A program made the translations under genes and the position numbers. Under the pieces are notes generated by a model that worked only from the letters and a program-made list of their open reading frames with translations, was not told where the DNA came from and searched no databases. From the NCBI GenBank assembly GCA_013002025.1, contig JABDKW010000025.1, forward strand, positions 62,001-126,000: a stretch of DNA of 64,000 bases, read 5' to 3'. Positions 16,346 through 25,184 of the stretch are shown here, piece after piece (within the stretch, counting starts at the first letter, position 1; every line of letters starts with the position of its first letter). The stretch comes from Gammaproteobacteria bacterium. GTDB lineage: Bacteria > Pseudomonadota > Gammaproteobacteria > Arenicellales > Arenicellaceae.

Positions 16346-18238
16346 TCAAGCTGATTTTTTGCCCAAGTGCAAATCGGTGCCCTGATACTCTGGCACTAAC
16401 GCTCGAATACAGTCTGCCAGGCTGTCGTCATAAGCATCCAGTTTTTCCTGCAGTAGCGCATAGATACGTTCCACCTTGGCCGCATCGACGGTCCGCGTCG
16501 CAGCCAGGTGAATTTTTTCATACTCAGTGCTGGTGATGTTTTCGTCGTCATGAAACAGTTCCTCATGCAATTTTTCACCGGGCCGCAATCCGGTATAGAC
16601 GATTTCAATGTCTTCGCCCGGTTCCTTACCGGATAATCGTATCAACTGTTCAGCCAATTCTGATATCAACACGGGCTGCCCCATGTCCAGCACATAAATG
16701 CGCCCATCCTCGCCCATGGCGCTGGCTTCCAGAATTAACTGGGTCGCTTCAGTGATGGTCATGAAGTAACGCGTCATCTGTGGGTCGGTAACCGTCACCG
16801 GCCCACCGGCTTTAATCTGCTTTTGAAATTTTGGTACCACGCTGCCGGCCGAACCCAGCACATTGCCAAATCGAACAATGATGTACTTGGTGACACTTTG
16901 CGCGGCCAGTTGCTGACAATAAATCTCCGCCACGCGCTTACAGGCGCCCATCAGGCTACTCGGGTTAACCGCCTTATCGGTTGAAATCAGCACGAACTTT
17001 TCAACTTCGTGCTGATTTGCCAGGTCTGCCACAATGCGGGTCCCCAATGCGTTGTTCTTAATCGCCTCGCGCAGCTGGCCCTCTAACAGAGGCACATGCT
17101 TGTAGGCCGCAGCATGAAATACGGCAGCCGGCTGATAGTGTTCAAATACGTGCCGAACGGCAGCCACATCACACACATCTCCCAATACTGATGTCAGCTT
17201 TGCATCAGGCAGGCGCTCCCTGAGTTCCTCTTCAATTTGATACAGGTTGTATTCGCTCTGGTCAAATAACACCAAATGCGCCGAGCATACCGATGCCAGC
17301 TGTCGACATAATTCTGAACCGATCGAGCCGCCCGCGCCGGTAACCAGTACGGTTTTATCGCAAAGACTGTGTTTTATCCGATGCCAGTCTAACTTCACCG
17401 GGTCACGCCCCAGTAAGTCATCAATCCGTACTTCACGCATGTCTCCCAAATGCACGCGACCGCTGACTAACTCGTGCGCTCCTGGCAAGGTGCGAAACTC
17501 AATCCCCGCACCCTCACATAAATTCACCAGTCGTTTCATCTGCGTGTCATTGGCACTGGGTACAGCAATCAGCACCAGATCAATATCCCAGCGAAACACC
17601 AGATCGGACAATACGTCTGGCGATGCAACAATTGGCACACGATGGATCTGCCGACCGATCTTTTCGCTATCATCATCCAGGAAAGCGACGATGTTGTAGC
17701 GATTCGGATGATTGCGGCGCAAATCCCGCAGCAATTGTTCGCCCGCTGCTCCCGCGCCCAAAATGACTACCTTGCGCCCGGAACGAGTAGAAAAATGTCG
17801 GTCCTTGAAGAGGCGATATAGCAGCCGCGAACCACACATTGCAATTCCCAAAATCAATGCGTACAGCACAAACACCGAGCGAGGCACAAACATTAGCCGC
17901 TCGGCTACCAGGAACAGCGTGAGGGCAATGAGGGCGGTGCCGATAAATACGGCTCGCGCAATAAGCGACAGGTCTGGTAGCGACACAAAGCGCCACTCAC
18001 CACGGTGCACTCCGATAAATAAATTGGTGACCACCTGCACGCTGACTACCACCGGCAAGGTATAGATGGCGCTATCCAAAAACTCGGGTGGAATACTCTC
18101 CAGATTGTAGCGCAGCCAGTATGCGCCCAGCCAGGCAATCGGTACCACCATCATGTCGTGCAGCACAATACGCCAGCGATACAGCAACATCGTTGCTGAA
18201 TGAATAAGGTTCTTCATGGAGTAAGGAGTATTGCTCAC
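16346..18238 (-). CDS. WbpM/CapD-type UDP-GlcNAc 4,6-dehydratase, membrane-bound
   Basis: 630 residues, the long membrane form of the FlaA1/CapD family. Four hydrophobic helices (about 27-140) are followed by a first Rossmann domain (VVILGAGAAGEQLLRDL, 157-173) and the catalytic domain (VLVTGAGGSIGSELCRQL, 297-314; STDKAVNP, 419-426; M430 and K434 in MGACKR replacing the Y-x3-K pair, as in WbpM). WbpM converts UDP-GlcNAc to UDP-4-keto-6-deoxy-GlcNAc, the precursor of QuiNAc, FucNAc and bacillosamine. GTG at 18238 is taken as start; the ATG at 18217 is an alternative. A strong hairpin separates it from the upstream WbpL-like gene, so it may have its own promoter. Confidence 0.92.
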   Translation of the reverse strand: MSNTPYSMKNLIHSATMLLYRWRIVLHDMMVVPIAWLGAYWLRYNLESIPPEFLDSAIYTLPVVVSVQVVTNLFIGVHRGEWRFVSLPDLSLIARAVFIGTALIALTLFLVAERLMFVPRSVFVLYALILGIAMCGSRLLYRLFKDRHFSTRSGRKVVILGAGAAGEQLLRDLRRNHPNRYNIVAFLDDDSEKIGRQIHRVPIVASPDVLSDLVFRWDIDLVLIAVPSANDTQMKRLVNLCEGAGIEFRTLPGAHELVSGRVHLGDMREVRIDDLLGRDPVKLDWHRIKHSLCDKTVLVTGAGGSIGSELCRQLASVCSAHLVLFDQSEYNLYQIEEELRERLPDAKLTSVLGDVCDVAAVRHVFEHYQPAAVFHAAAYKHVPLLEGQLREAIKNNALGTRIVADLANQHEVEKFVLISTDKAVNPSSLMGACKRVAEIYCQQLAAQSVTKYIIVRFGNVLGSAGSVVPKFQKQIKAGGPVTVTDPQMTRYFMTITEATQLILEASAMGEDGRIYVLDMGQPVLISELAEQLIRLSGKEPGEDIEIVYTGLRPGEKLHEELFHDDENITSTEYEKIHLAATRTVDAAKVERIYALLQEKLDAYDDSLADCIRALVPEYQGTDLHLGKKSA

Positions 18239-18293
18239 AATCTAGCAGATATAAGCGCTGGCCAAGTTGGTGCCGGGAACTGGTACAAATAAC

Positions 18294-18351
18294 GAAAAAC
18301 GGCCACCTCTTGAACGCGCTGTTCGTGCGCGCTCAGGCGATTTGAGGTGGC
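18294..18351 (-). terminator. Terminator or attenuator between the wbpL-like and wbpM-like genes
   Basis: Long stem GCCACCTC / GAGGTGGC (18344-18351 with 18302-18309) enclosing a second small GC-rich hairpin, followed on the minus strand by GTTTTT. The 5' arm lies in the last codons of the wbpL-like gene (the TPPQ region), so formation competes with translating ribosomes, which is typical of intraoperonic attenuators. Confidence 0.6.
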
Positions 18352-19373
18352 GTACGGCGCTCGCTTCGCCTTACCAAAAACACCCCTGCGGCCAATAACA
18401 GCAGCTCCAGCAATATACAGAGAAGGATTCTATCACGGTATATCAGGCTGATTGTGGCGAGTACCGCACAAATCGACATTAGCAAAATTGCTGAAATAAC
18501 AATTTTATGGTGGCTCATGCCGGTCATTGCCAAGCGTTGATAATAATGAGAGCGATGCGGCAACCAGAAAGCTTCGCGCCGCAGGATTCGTCTTGCAATG
18601 GTCAAGCTGGCATCCGTCACGAACACGCCAAACAGCAACACAAAGCTGATTACCGGGAACTGATAGCGGTGGCTACCGATTATTATCAGGCTGGCAAAGA
18701 ACGCGCCGATGGTAATGCTGCCCACATCACCCAGAAAAATGCTGGCCGGATGCCAGTTATGCAATAAAAAGCCATAACTGGCAGCCATCAGAAGCAGGCA
18801 GACTACGGCTAAACTCTGGTCGCCGAACTGCCACAGCCAAATCGCCAGAGTGACGCTGGCAATAATCGTCTGCGCCGCTGCCAGACCGTCCATGCCATCC
18901 ATAAAGTTATAGAGATTGGCCAACCACAACACGCCAATCAGCGTCAGCGGCGCCCCTAGCCAACCAAGCAACAGGTAACTCTCATTCGAGTACTGAATTA
19001 CATCGATATAGCCGAACGCCGCAATTGTCGTCGCTGCCAGCGCAGTCTGCACCGCAAGGCGTGGAGCCGGGTTTAGCTGGTGCTTATCGTCATAGAAACT
19101 TAACACCGACCAGCCGGTGACCAGCGCTGCCAGCATTCCAAGCGCTAACCAGCGGCCACTGACTGCAGCCATTACCAGCAAACCCAGCACCAGGGTAATG
19201 GCGATTGCCAGACCACCACCACGTGCGATGACGCCGGCATGCAAGGTGCGCTCATTGACGTTGTCGACCACATTATTATCACGCAGAATATTGCGCAACC
19301 AGCCCACCAATAGCCAATTAAATGCTGCCACCGACAGCACCACCAATGCTAGCTGCAGCTGAGTCATCGACAA
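18333..19373 (-). CDS. WbpL/WecA-like undecaprenyl-phosphate sugar-phosphate transferase
   Basis: Polytopic membrane enzyme of 346 residues with about ten hydrophobic segments, from the MraY/WecA superfamily. Visible motifs: DNVNERTLHAGVIARGGG (37-54), ANLYNFMDGMDGLA (about 151-164, the catalytic Asp motif), IFLGDVGS (about 214-221) and the basic loop PHRSHYYQRL that recognises the UDP-sugar. It transfers a sugar-1-phosphate, probably QuiNAc, FucNAc or GlcNAc, to undecaprenyl phosphate and so starts the repeat unit. It overlaps the upstream reductase gene by 10 bases. A terminator-like hairpin covers its stop codon. WbpL-like rather than WecA because of the adjacent WbpM and reductase genes. 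Confidence 0.9.
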   Translation of the reverse strand: MSMTQLQLALVVLSVAAFNWLLVGWLRNILRDNNVVDNVNERTLHAGVIARGGGLAIAITLVLGLLVMAAVSGRWLALGMLAALVTGWSVLSFYDDKHQLNPAPRLAVQTALAATTIAAFGYIDVIQYSNESYLLLGWLGAPLTLIGVLWLANLYNFMDGMDGLAAAQTIIASVTLAIWLWQFGDQSLAVVCLLLMAASYGFLLHNWHPASIFLGDVGSITIGAFFASLIIIGSHRYQFPVISFVLLFGVFVTDASLTIARRILRREAFWLPHRSHYYQRLAMTGMSHHKIVISAILLMSICAVLATISLIYRDRILLCILLELLLLAAGVFLVRRSERRTPPQIA

Positions 19374-20227
19374 CCTCGAAGATCTTGTTCAGGCTGCTGT
19401 AAAAACGCGCGCGGCATATAACCGAAATCTTCCCGCGCTGCGTCGAACTCATACACCAAATCCTGTTGCATCCGGCTTGCCATGGCCGGCGTATAGTCAA
19501 ACGTGCCAAGCTTGGCTGCAACTTTTAACAACGCACGGAACAAACCCACGGGCAAGGAAAGAATGCGCGGTTTTTGGCCGAGCCCGGTGAATATTTTCTC
19601 TAACATGGCACGATAGCTGAGCGATTCGCCGCCAGCCAGATTATAGGTTTTGCCGTGGGTACGGGGGTTGTCGAGGGCAAAGATCACGGCCGCCACCAGG
19701 TCATCTGCATGCACCGGCTGTCGCAAGCCTTGGCCGCCGCCTGCAACCAAGGCAAATTTAAACCGTTTTATAAAGCGCGCCAAATGCATCACATTCTGGT
19801 CGCGACCATAGCCATACACCATGCTAGGCCTGAATAGGGTAGTCGCAAGGTTATGCGTCTCACTGAATTCATTCAGTGCCGCTTCTGCCTCGCTCAGCCG
19901 CTGAACCAGATCCTGCTCAACCTTATTCGATGATTGCTGCTTGCTGACAACACTGGTCGAACTGAACGCGACCAGCCGGCGCATACCCGATTGATGCAAT
20001 TGGGTGAGGTGAGGCGGCAGTAACCAAAGTGGCGCACAATGCACTACGCTGTGTAATCCGCTCAACGCAGCATGTGCGTCGGCATCGAGCGGTGATTGCA
20101 TATCCCATTGCAACCCGCTGACGCCCGTCGGGCTGCGCGATACCGCCAATACTGTGCTACCACTATTGTTCAATTTTTCCAACAAGGGTGTGCCAACCAC
20201 ACCGCGAGCGCCGGTCACTAAAATCAT
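19364..20227 (-). CDS. NAD-dependent sugar-nucleotide reductase, WbpV/WbpK-like
   Basis: 287-residue short-chain dehydrogenase with MILVTGARGVVGTPLLEKL at the N-terminus, RPSMVYGYGRDQNV and YNLAGGESLSYRAM further on. Such proteins next to WbpM and WbpL homologues reduce the 4-keto group of UDP-4-keto-6-deoxy-GlcNAc to give UDP-QuiNAc or UDP-FucNAc. The usual Y-x3-K pair is not obvious; the expected place has SSNKVEQDLVQ, so the catalytic tyrosine may be replaced. The start ATG at 20227 is fixed by the ATGA overlap with the preceding glycosyltransferase stop; the frame extends 18 codons upstream but inside that gene. Confidence 0.75.
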   Translation of the reverse strand: MILVTGARGVVGTPLLEKLNNSGSTVLAVSRSPTGVSGLQWDMQSPLDADAHAALSGLHSVVHCAPLWLLPPHLTQLHQSGMRRLVAFSSTSVVSKQQSSNKVEQDLVQRLSEAEAALNEFSETHNLATTLFRPSMVYGYGRDQNVMHLARFIKRFKFALVAGGGQGLRQPVHADDLVAAVIFALDNPRTHGKTYNLAGGESLSYRAMLEKIFTGLGQKPRILSLPVGLFRALLKVAAKLGTFDYTPAMASRMQQDLVYEFDAAREDFGYMPRAFLQQPEQDLRGCR

Positions 20228-21093
20228 GGTCGCACCAGGCCGCCGATCGCTCGAACCAAAAAGCTGGCGGCAATTCCGCATTTAATGGCGCAGCGCGAAA
20301 CCCATGAATAATTCTGCGCATCAAACTTGTTAAAGAAGCGATGCATTCCTCTATGCAGAGCCCACTGCACCCGCAGCGGGCGGCTGGCACTGCTCACACC
20401 TTTAGCGTGGATAACGGAGGCGCGACTAATAAAACCGACCTGCCAGCCCGCCAGCGCGAACCGTTTGCACCAATCCAAATCTTCACAATGCATAAAGTAT
20501 TCGGCATCCAACACCCCAACCTCTAACATCGCCTCCCGTCTGGCAACCATAAACGCACCGGACACGGCCTCAACGACTTCCATCTCGTCTTGCAGTACAT
20601 CATCGCCATAATCAAAGTCGGCAAAGCGCGGGTCTGCAGGAAACCAGCGCTGCAAGCGCAACATCCGCGCAGCGGCGGCGGCTGGCGTTGGAAACCGGCG
20701 CTTACAACTCGGCTCGACTGAGCCATCTTCATTCAACACCCGGCAGCCAGCCAAGCCCATTTTTGGTTGCCGGTCGAATGCGTCGATAATCGTGGGCAGA
20801 GTATCTGAATTCAGTTCACAATCTGGATTCAATAGCACAGCAAATTCTTCACCAAGTGATTCCAGAACCTGATTGTTGGCGGCTGCAAAGCCAATGTTTT
20901 GTTTGTTTTCAATCCAGCGCAACCGCGCGTTCGCGCCCAGCGCATTACGGGCTTCTATGATACTTCGGTCGCTGGAATTATTATCGACCACCGTCACCGG
21001 ACCGTCACTACAAGCCAACGCGGCACTCAGGCAGCGGGTGAGCCATTGCCCCGCGTTGTAATTAACCACCACGATGTGGGCGCGACTACTCAT
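20224..21093 (-). CDS. Family 2 glycosyltransferase
   Basis: 289 residues, GT-A fold. N-terminal HIVVVNYNAGQWLTRCLSAA, TVVDNNSSDRS (about 35-45), NIGFAAANNQ, and the donor-metal motif LLNPDCELN are seen, then EDLDWCKRFALAGW, which matches the usual ED-D-W acid/base region, and an amphipathic C-terminus. Similar to rhamnosyltransferases of the WbbL type. ATGA overlaps on both sides (with the gene before at 21090-21093 and the reductase gene after at 20224-20227) show tight translational coupling. Sugar specificity unknown. Confidence 0.85.
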   Translation of the reverse strand: MSSRAHIVVVNYNAGQWLTRCLSAALACSDGPVTVVDNNSSDRSIIEARNALGANARLRWIENKQNIGFAAANNQVLESLGEEFAVLLNPDCELNSDTLPTIIDAFDRQPKMGLAGCRVLNEDGSVEPSCKRRFPTPAAAAARMLRLQRWFPADPRFADFDYGDDVLQDEMEVVEAVSGAFMVARREAMLEVGVLDAEYFMHCEDLDWCKRFALAGWQVGFISRASVIHAKGVSSASRPLRVQWALHRGMHRFFNKFDAQNYSWVSRCAIKCGIAASFLVRAIGGLVRP

Positions 21094-22046
21094 TGAGTCG
21101 GTTTTGTAGGCATAGGCCCACTGGTGCCACGTAGACCATGCATTACACCCTTGCCCATCATTCTGAGGTTGCCGAGGCGCGGCCCTTTCACCAAACCGAA
21201 CCAGAAGGCAATCATTAGCAGACGTTGCAGGTCATTCCATTTCCAGACAGCCGCCGCATTACCTCGCCGGTACAGCAATACGCTGTTGCGAAAAATGTAG
21301 TAGTAACGAAATGGCTTGTGTTGCGGAACGTTGCGCCGCCGGCCAATTCGTATTTGATGGGTTGTTTCACCCAATCCATGCTGCATTCTGGCACCGCACA
21401 CACCATAAGCTCGGTAGCCCATACTCCGGGCTCGCAAGAACCACTCGGTATCGACATGATCAATGAACAGGCTTTCATCCATCAGGCCGATTTCGTCTAA
21501 CGTCTGCAACGCAATTAAGCTGCCCGAAGAGATAAGAAAATCAGCCTCAATACAACCATCCGTGTCCTGCTGCGAACAATAATTGCGTTGAAATTTAATT
21601 AGGCCAAACCGCACAAAAAATGATTCGCTACCAGTGTCTGCATTTAGATAACTGGCCCCAACGGCACTCAGGCCAATAGCGGAATTTTCTCTACCCTCTC
21701 GCAGTTGCTGCTGTTTGCTAACCCAAGCCTGTAACAGCTTGTCTACCATGCCCGGTAGTGGCACGCTATCCTGGTCCAGTAGCAGGACATGGGTATAACC
21801 ATGGTCTCGCGCCACCGAGACACCGAGATTATGCGCCGCCCCCAAGCCCATATTCTGAGCCAGCCGACGCAAAGAAATATTTTCACCTAAATCCTTGAGC
21901 AGCACCTCCAGTGCCGCAATATTTGACGACGCGTTATCCACCAGCAACGCAGCCACTTGCTGCTCACGCAGGGCTTTAAGCTGAACCTTAAGGGCCTCAA
22001 TATTCGGGTTATAGCAAACAATAACTGCCAGGACGCGATGCGACAT
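21090..22046 (-). CDS. Family 2 glycosyltransferase, rhamnosyltransferase-like
   Basis: 318 residues. N-terminal VLAVIVCYNPNIEALKVQLK, LLVDNASSN, LAQNMGLGAAHNLGV and VLLLDQDSVP are the pattern of the rhamnosyltransferase subfamily (RfbF/WbbL-like), and the HVDTEWFLRARSMGY segment supplies the catalytic base region. It probably transfers rhamnose or another dTDP-linked 6-deoxyhexose to the growing chain on the cytoplasmic side, consistent with the rmlAB genes in the same operon. Overlap of 4 bases with the next glycosyltransferase; 16 bases separate it from the GtrB-like gene. Confidence 0.82.
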   Translation of the reverse strand: MSHRVLAVIVCYNPNIEALKVQLKALREQQVAALLVDNASSNIAALEVLLKDLGENISLRRLAQNMGLGAAHNLGVSVARDHGYTHVLLLDQDSVPLPGMVDKLLQAWVSKQQQLREGRENSAIGLSAVGASYLNADTGSESFFVRFGLIKFQRNYCSQQDTDGCIEADFLISSGSLIALQTLDEIGLMDESLFIDHVDTEWFLRARSMGYRAYGVCGARMQHGLGETTHQIRIGRRRNVPQHKPFRYYYIFRNSVLLYRRGNAAAVWKWNDLQRLLMIAFWFGLVKGPRLGNLRMMGKGVMHGLRGTSGPMPTKPTQ

Positions 22047-22062
22047 CTTTTATGTGCGCCGC

Positions 22063-23079
22063 TCAGCCCTCAGCGCGCATCGCAGCGGGGGTAGCCGGGT
22101 CCTGCGACGCCATGCCAACATCGGTGCCATCGGAATCATCCACGCCGATAGTGCGGCGCACGTAGTAAATGGGCTTATTTTGACTTTCGTAATAGGTCCT
22201 GGTCTGCATCTCGCCAATCAGGCCGAACAGAATGAATTGCAAGCCGATCACCAGCAGGATAAATGCGAAAATCAGCAGCGGCCGGTCACTAAGTGGCATA
22301 CCAAAAAACAATCTTCCAACGGTCAGATAAGCGAGCACTAAACCGCCCAAGCCGCCTAATGCCAAACCCGGCATGCCGAAAAAATGCAGTGGGCGAGAGT
22401 GAAATTTCAGCAAAAATTTAACCGTAATTAAGTCCAGAATTACGCGAAACGTTCTCGATATACCGTATTTGGATTCGCCGGCAGTGCGCGCCCGATGGTT
22501 TACTTTGACTTCCGCAATCTTTGCGCCAACGCCACTGGCGACGGCCGGGATAAAGCGGTGCATCTCACCATAAAGTGTCACTCGTTTAGCGAGGTCTTTG
22601 CGCATCGCTTTTAGAGTGCAGCCATAGTCATGCAGGCTGACATCGGTGATTTTGGAGATCAGTCGGTTGGCCAGCATTGACGGTAATTTGCGTGAAATGT
22701 AGGTGTCCTGGCGATCATGCCGCCAACCGCAGACCATGTCATAGCCCTCGTCTATCTTGGCAACCAGCGCGGGAATGTCGGCCGGGTCATTTTGGCGGTC
22801 TGCATCCAGAGTCACCACCACATCACCGGCCGCATAATCCAGGCCCGCCACCATGGCGGCCGTTTGTCCGAAATTACGACGAAAGCTAACCACTTTTATT
22901 TGCGGCATGTCGGTGCGCATTTGCTCCAATACAGTAACGCCATCATCGGTACTGCCATCATCAATAAATATCAGCTCATAGGTCTTGCTCATCCCGTCGA
23001 GGCTGCTTTTAAGCTCTTCACACAAGGGCTTCAGATTTGGCGCTTCATTGAGAAACGGAATGACGATCGATACATCCAT
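22063..23079 (-). CDS. Family 2 glycosyltransferase of the DPM1/GtrB/ArnC type with two C-terminal membrane helices
   Basis: 338 residues. DVSIVIPFLNEAPNLKPLCE and FIDDGSTDDG mark the GT-A nucleotide site, TLDADRQNDPADIP holds the DxD-like motif, and two hydrophobic helices (about 235-258 and 270-292) anchor the protein. Members transfer glucose or a related sugar from a nucleotide donor to undecaprenyl or dolichyl phosphate, providing a lipid-linked sugar for periplasmic decoration. Here that would imply a partner GtrC-like transferase, which I do not see in this locus. The 95 bases upstream contain a TATACT hexamer that might be an internal promoter. Confidence 0.87.
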   Translation of the reverse strand: MDVSIVIPFLNEAPNLKPLCEELKSSLDGMSKTYELIFIDDGSTDDGVTVLEQMRTDMPQIKVVSFRRNFGQTAAMVAGLDYAAGDVVVTLDADRQNDPADIPALVAKIDEGYDMVCGWRHDRQDTYISRKLPSMLANRLISKITDVSLHDYGCTLKAMRKDLAKRVTLYGEMHRFIPAVASGVGAKIAEVKVNHRARTAGESKYGISRTFRVILDLITVKFLLKFHSRPLHFFGMPGLALGGLGGLVLAYLTVGRLFFGMPLSDRPLLIFAFILLVIGLQFILFGLIGEMQTRTYYESQNKPIYYVRRTIGVDDSDGTDVGMASQDPATPAAMRAEG

Positions 23080-23174
23080 TAGCTTACCTGTTGGCGCTCA
23101 CGAAGAGCGGCGTGATTAGAATTTTGCCTGCGCTTAGTATACGAAATCGGACCAACGATAAACAGCACAGTTAG

Positions 23175-25184
23175 TTACTCTGGAGACAACAGCACTAGCG
23201 GATCCTGCGCCGTTCGAGTCATCTGCGGGAACACCCCTTCGTCGCTAATGCGCAGATGTCGGCTGTAATACTTATCTACAAAGCCTTTGGTGCGCCAGCG
23301 CTTTTGCAACGCGGCCAATTCAGCAAAGTAGCGCTCAATATGCTGGGCAGACAGATCGTCGCCACGGCTCACCGATTCGTGATGATAGAGCCGAGCCTCG
23401 GGTGTCCAGATAATATCTAATCCCATCTGTTCTACTCTGAGGCAATAATCAATATCGTTATACGCGACCGCAAAATCGATTTCATTTAAGCCACCAAGTT
23501 GCTGATACAGCTGTCGCGGTGTTATCAGGCAGGCCGCGGTGACGGCCATCATATTTTGGGTGGCCAGACAACGCAGTTGATAGCCGGGCGCATCACCCTC
23601 TTCAAGCCGATGGATATGACCTGCTGCATTGCCCATACCAATGGTCACGCCAGCGTGTTGCACCTTGCCATCGCCAAACAGCAACTTGGCGCCGACGATG
23701 CCGACCGAGTCCTGTTTGGCCCATACCATCATCTGGCTAAGCCAATCGGCATGGATAACCTCTATGTCGTTATTGATCAATCCGATGTATTCGCCGGACC
23801 CCTGAGCTGCGCCAAAATTATTAATTGCGGAAAAATTAAATTCGCCAGGATACTGCACCACCGTGATTTGGGGGTGTTGTTCAATGTTTGCGAAGTAAGC
23901 ATGGGTTGCGGCCTGTTCGCTACCATTATCGATAATAATAATTCGATAGTTTTGGTAATCAGTCTTGTCCAATATACTTTCAATACAGGGCTGTAAAAAC
24001 GTCAGTCCATCACGGGTGGGAATCAGCAGGTCCACCGAAGGCTGCGGCTGCCAGCCTGGCTGAGCGGTCAAAAAATTATAGTTGTCGCGGCGTTGCCAGC
24101 GCACATCAGCCCAGGGCAAGGCAACCGCCTCAGGGGCGGGCGTGGCGGGCCCTTGCAGCCGGTCGCTGACAAACAGGACCTCATCAACATGCAAGCCAGC
24201 TGCCTTATCTTGCAAACACTTGATCGCCATGCGATAGCGGCCCTCATCGCTCAGCAATGCAGCTATGTCTGAGCCGCGCAGCTGCGATGTTGCAAACATG
24301 ACCGCAGGACCAATGAAGTTATAGCAATACAGATATGCGAGGCTGGGCTGAGGTTTAAATACCGGGTGCAAGATATCGCCGTCAGCACCCTCCTCATGTT
24401 GATAATCGTGGTCGCTGTACACCACAGTTACTTGTGCATCGAGCTTACGAAGCCGCTGTTTTATCATCAACAGTGCCGGGAACCGTAAGCGTTCGCTACG
24501 ACTCAATGGCAGCAGATAATCCGCATCCCCGGGCAAGGATTCGCCAGCGACCAAAATATAATCCGGCGGCAATAGCAAGTCTTCCAATAAGGCGCGCTGA
24601 GACTCATGTTCAATTAGCACCGCAATTCTGGTACGGCGATAGAACCAACCAATCAGTTTTCCGTAGCCACGATAGCGCTGCCAGGCATCAATATTCTTCA
24701 GATAATCATCCTGGCGCGGCTCATAAAAATGCAGTAATTCATCACACAACACCATGGGGCTTTGAAATTGCATGATCAACATGCGTACCAGCACTGAAAA
24801 GCTGAAAAAATCCACCAGGTAGCGACCACAGATCAGACCAATGCGAGCCCTGCCCTCCAGCGTTGAGACCCGTGCCAACCTTGAGAACTGCAAATTTTCG
24901 CTGTAACCAGTGATTTCGCCAGCTGGCAGGTAAAACAACATTCGATTGCGACCCGAGTGGCAACCGGTGAGACTCCGTTCCCGTACCACGCCTTGCTGAT
25001 CGCGCACGACAATTCTTGGCGTAGCCTGCAGCGCGCCCTGCAATAAAAACTCACTCACATACCAGCCGGCCTGAAGGTAAACCGGCGCTTGCTCCAGCCG
25101 CACAGGCTGCCAACTGTTTTCCAGTCTCAAAGCCAGCTTAAGTAAATACTTACGCACGGTTACCTGGAGCCCTGATCGGCGCAA
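23175..25184 (-). CDS. Large family 2 glycosyltransferase with N-terminal extension
   Basis: 669 residues. The C-terminal 290 residues form a classic GT2 domain: SVDLLIPTRDGLTFLQPCIE, IIIIDNGSEQ, NFSAINNFGAAQGSGEYIGL, NNDIEVIHADWL and VAYNDIDYCLRVEQMGLDI. The N-terminal ~370 residues contain a carbohydrate-recognition-like beta region and a second, degenerate transferase-like region, as in large O-antigen chain-extending enzymes. The start is uncertain: a TTG (25184) abuts the methyltransferase stop and a GTG at 25157 is possible. The direct junction with the methyltransferase gene suggests coupled synthesis. Confidence 0.82.
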   Translation of the reverse strand: MRRSGLQVTVRKYLLKLALRLENSWQPVRLEQAPVYLQAGWYVSEFLLQGALQATPRIVVRDQQGVVRERSLTGCHSGRNRMLFYLPAGEITGYSENLQFSRLARVSTLEGRARIGLICGRYLVDFFSFSVLVRMLIMQFQSPMVLCDELLHFYEPRQDDYLKNIDAWQRYRGYGKLIGWFYRRTRIAVLIEHESQRALLEDLLLPPDYILVAGESLPGDADYLLPLSRSERLRFPALLMIKQRLRKLDAQVTVVYSDHDYQHEEGADGDILHPVFKPQPSLAYLYCYNFIGPAVMFATSQLRGSDIAALLSDEGRYRMAIKCLQDKAAGLHVDEVLFVSDRLQGPATPAPEAVALPWADVRWQRRDNYNFLTAQPGWQPQPSVDLLIPTRDGLTFLQPCIESILDKTDYQNYRIIIIDNGSEQAATHAYFANIEQHPQITVVQYPGEFNFSAINNFGAAQGSGEYIGLINNDIEVIHADWLSQMMVWAKQDSVGIVGAKLLFGDGKVQHAGVTIGMGNAAGHIHRLEEGDAPGYQLRCLATQNMMAVTAACLITPRQLYQQLGGLNEIDFAVAYNDIDYCLRVEQMGLDIIWTPEARLYHHESVSRGDDLSAQHIERYFAELAALQKRWRTKGFVDKYYSRHLRISDEGVFPQMTRTAQDPLVLLSPE

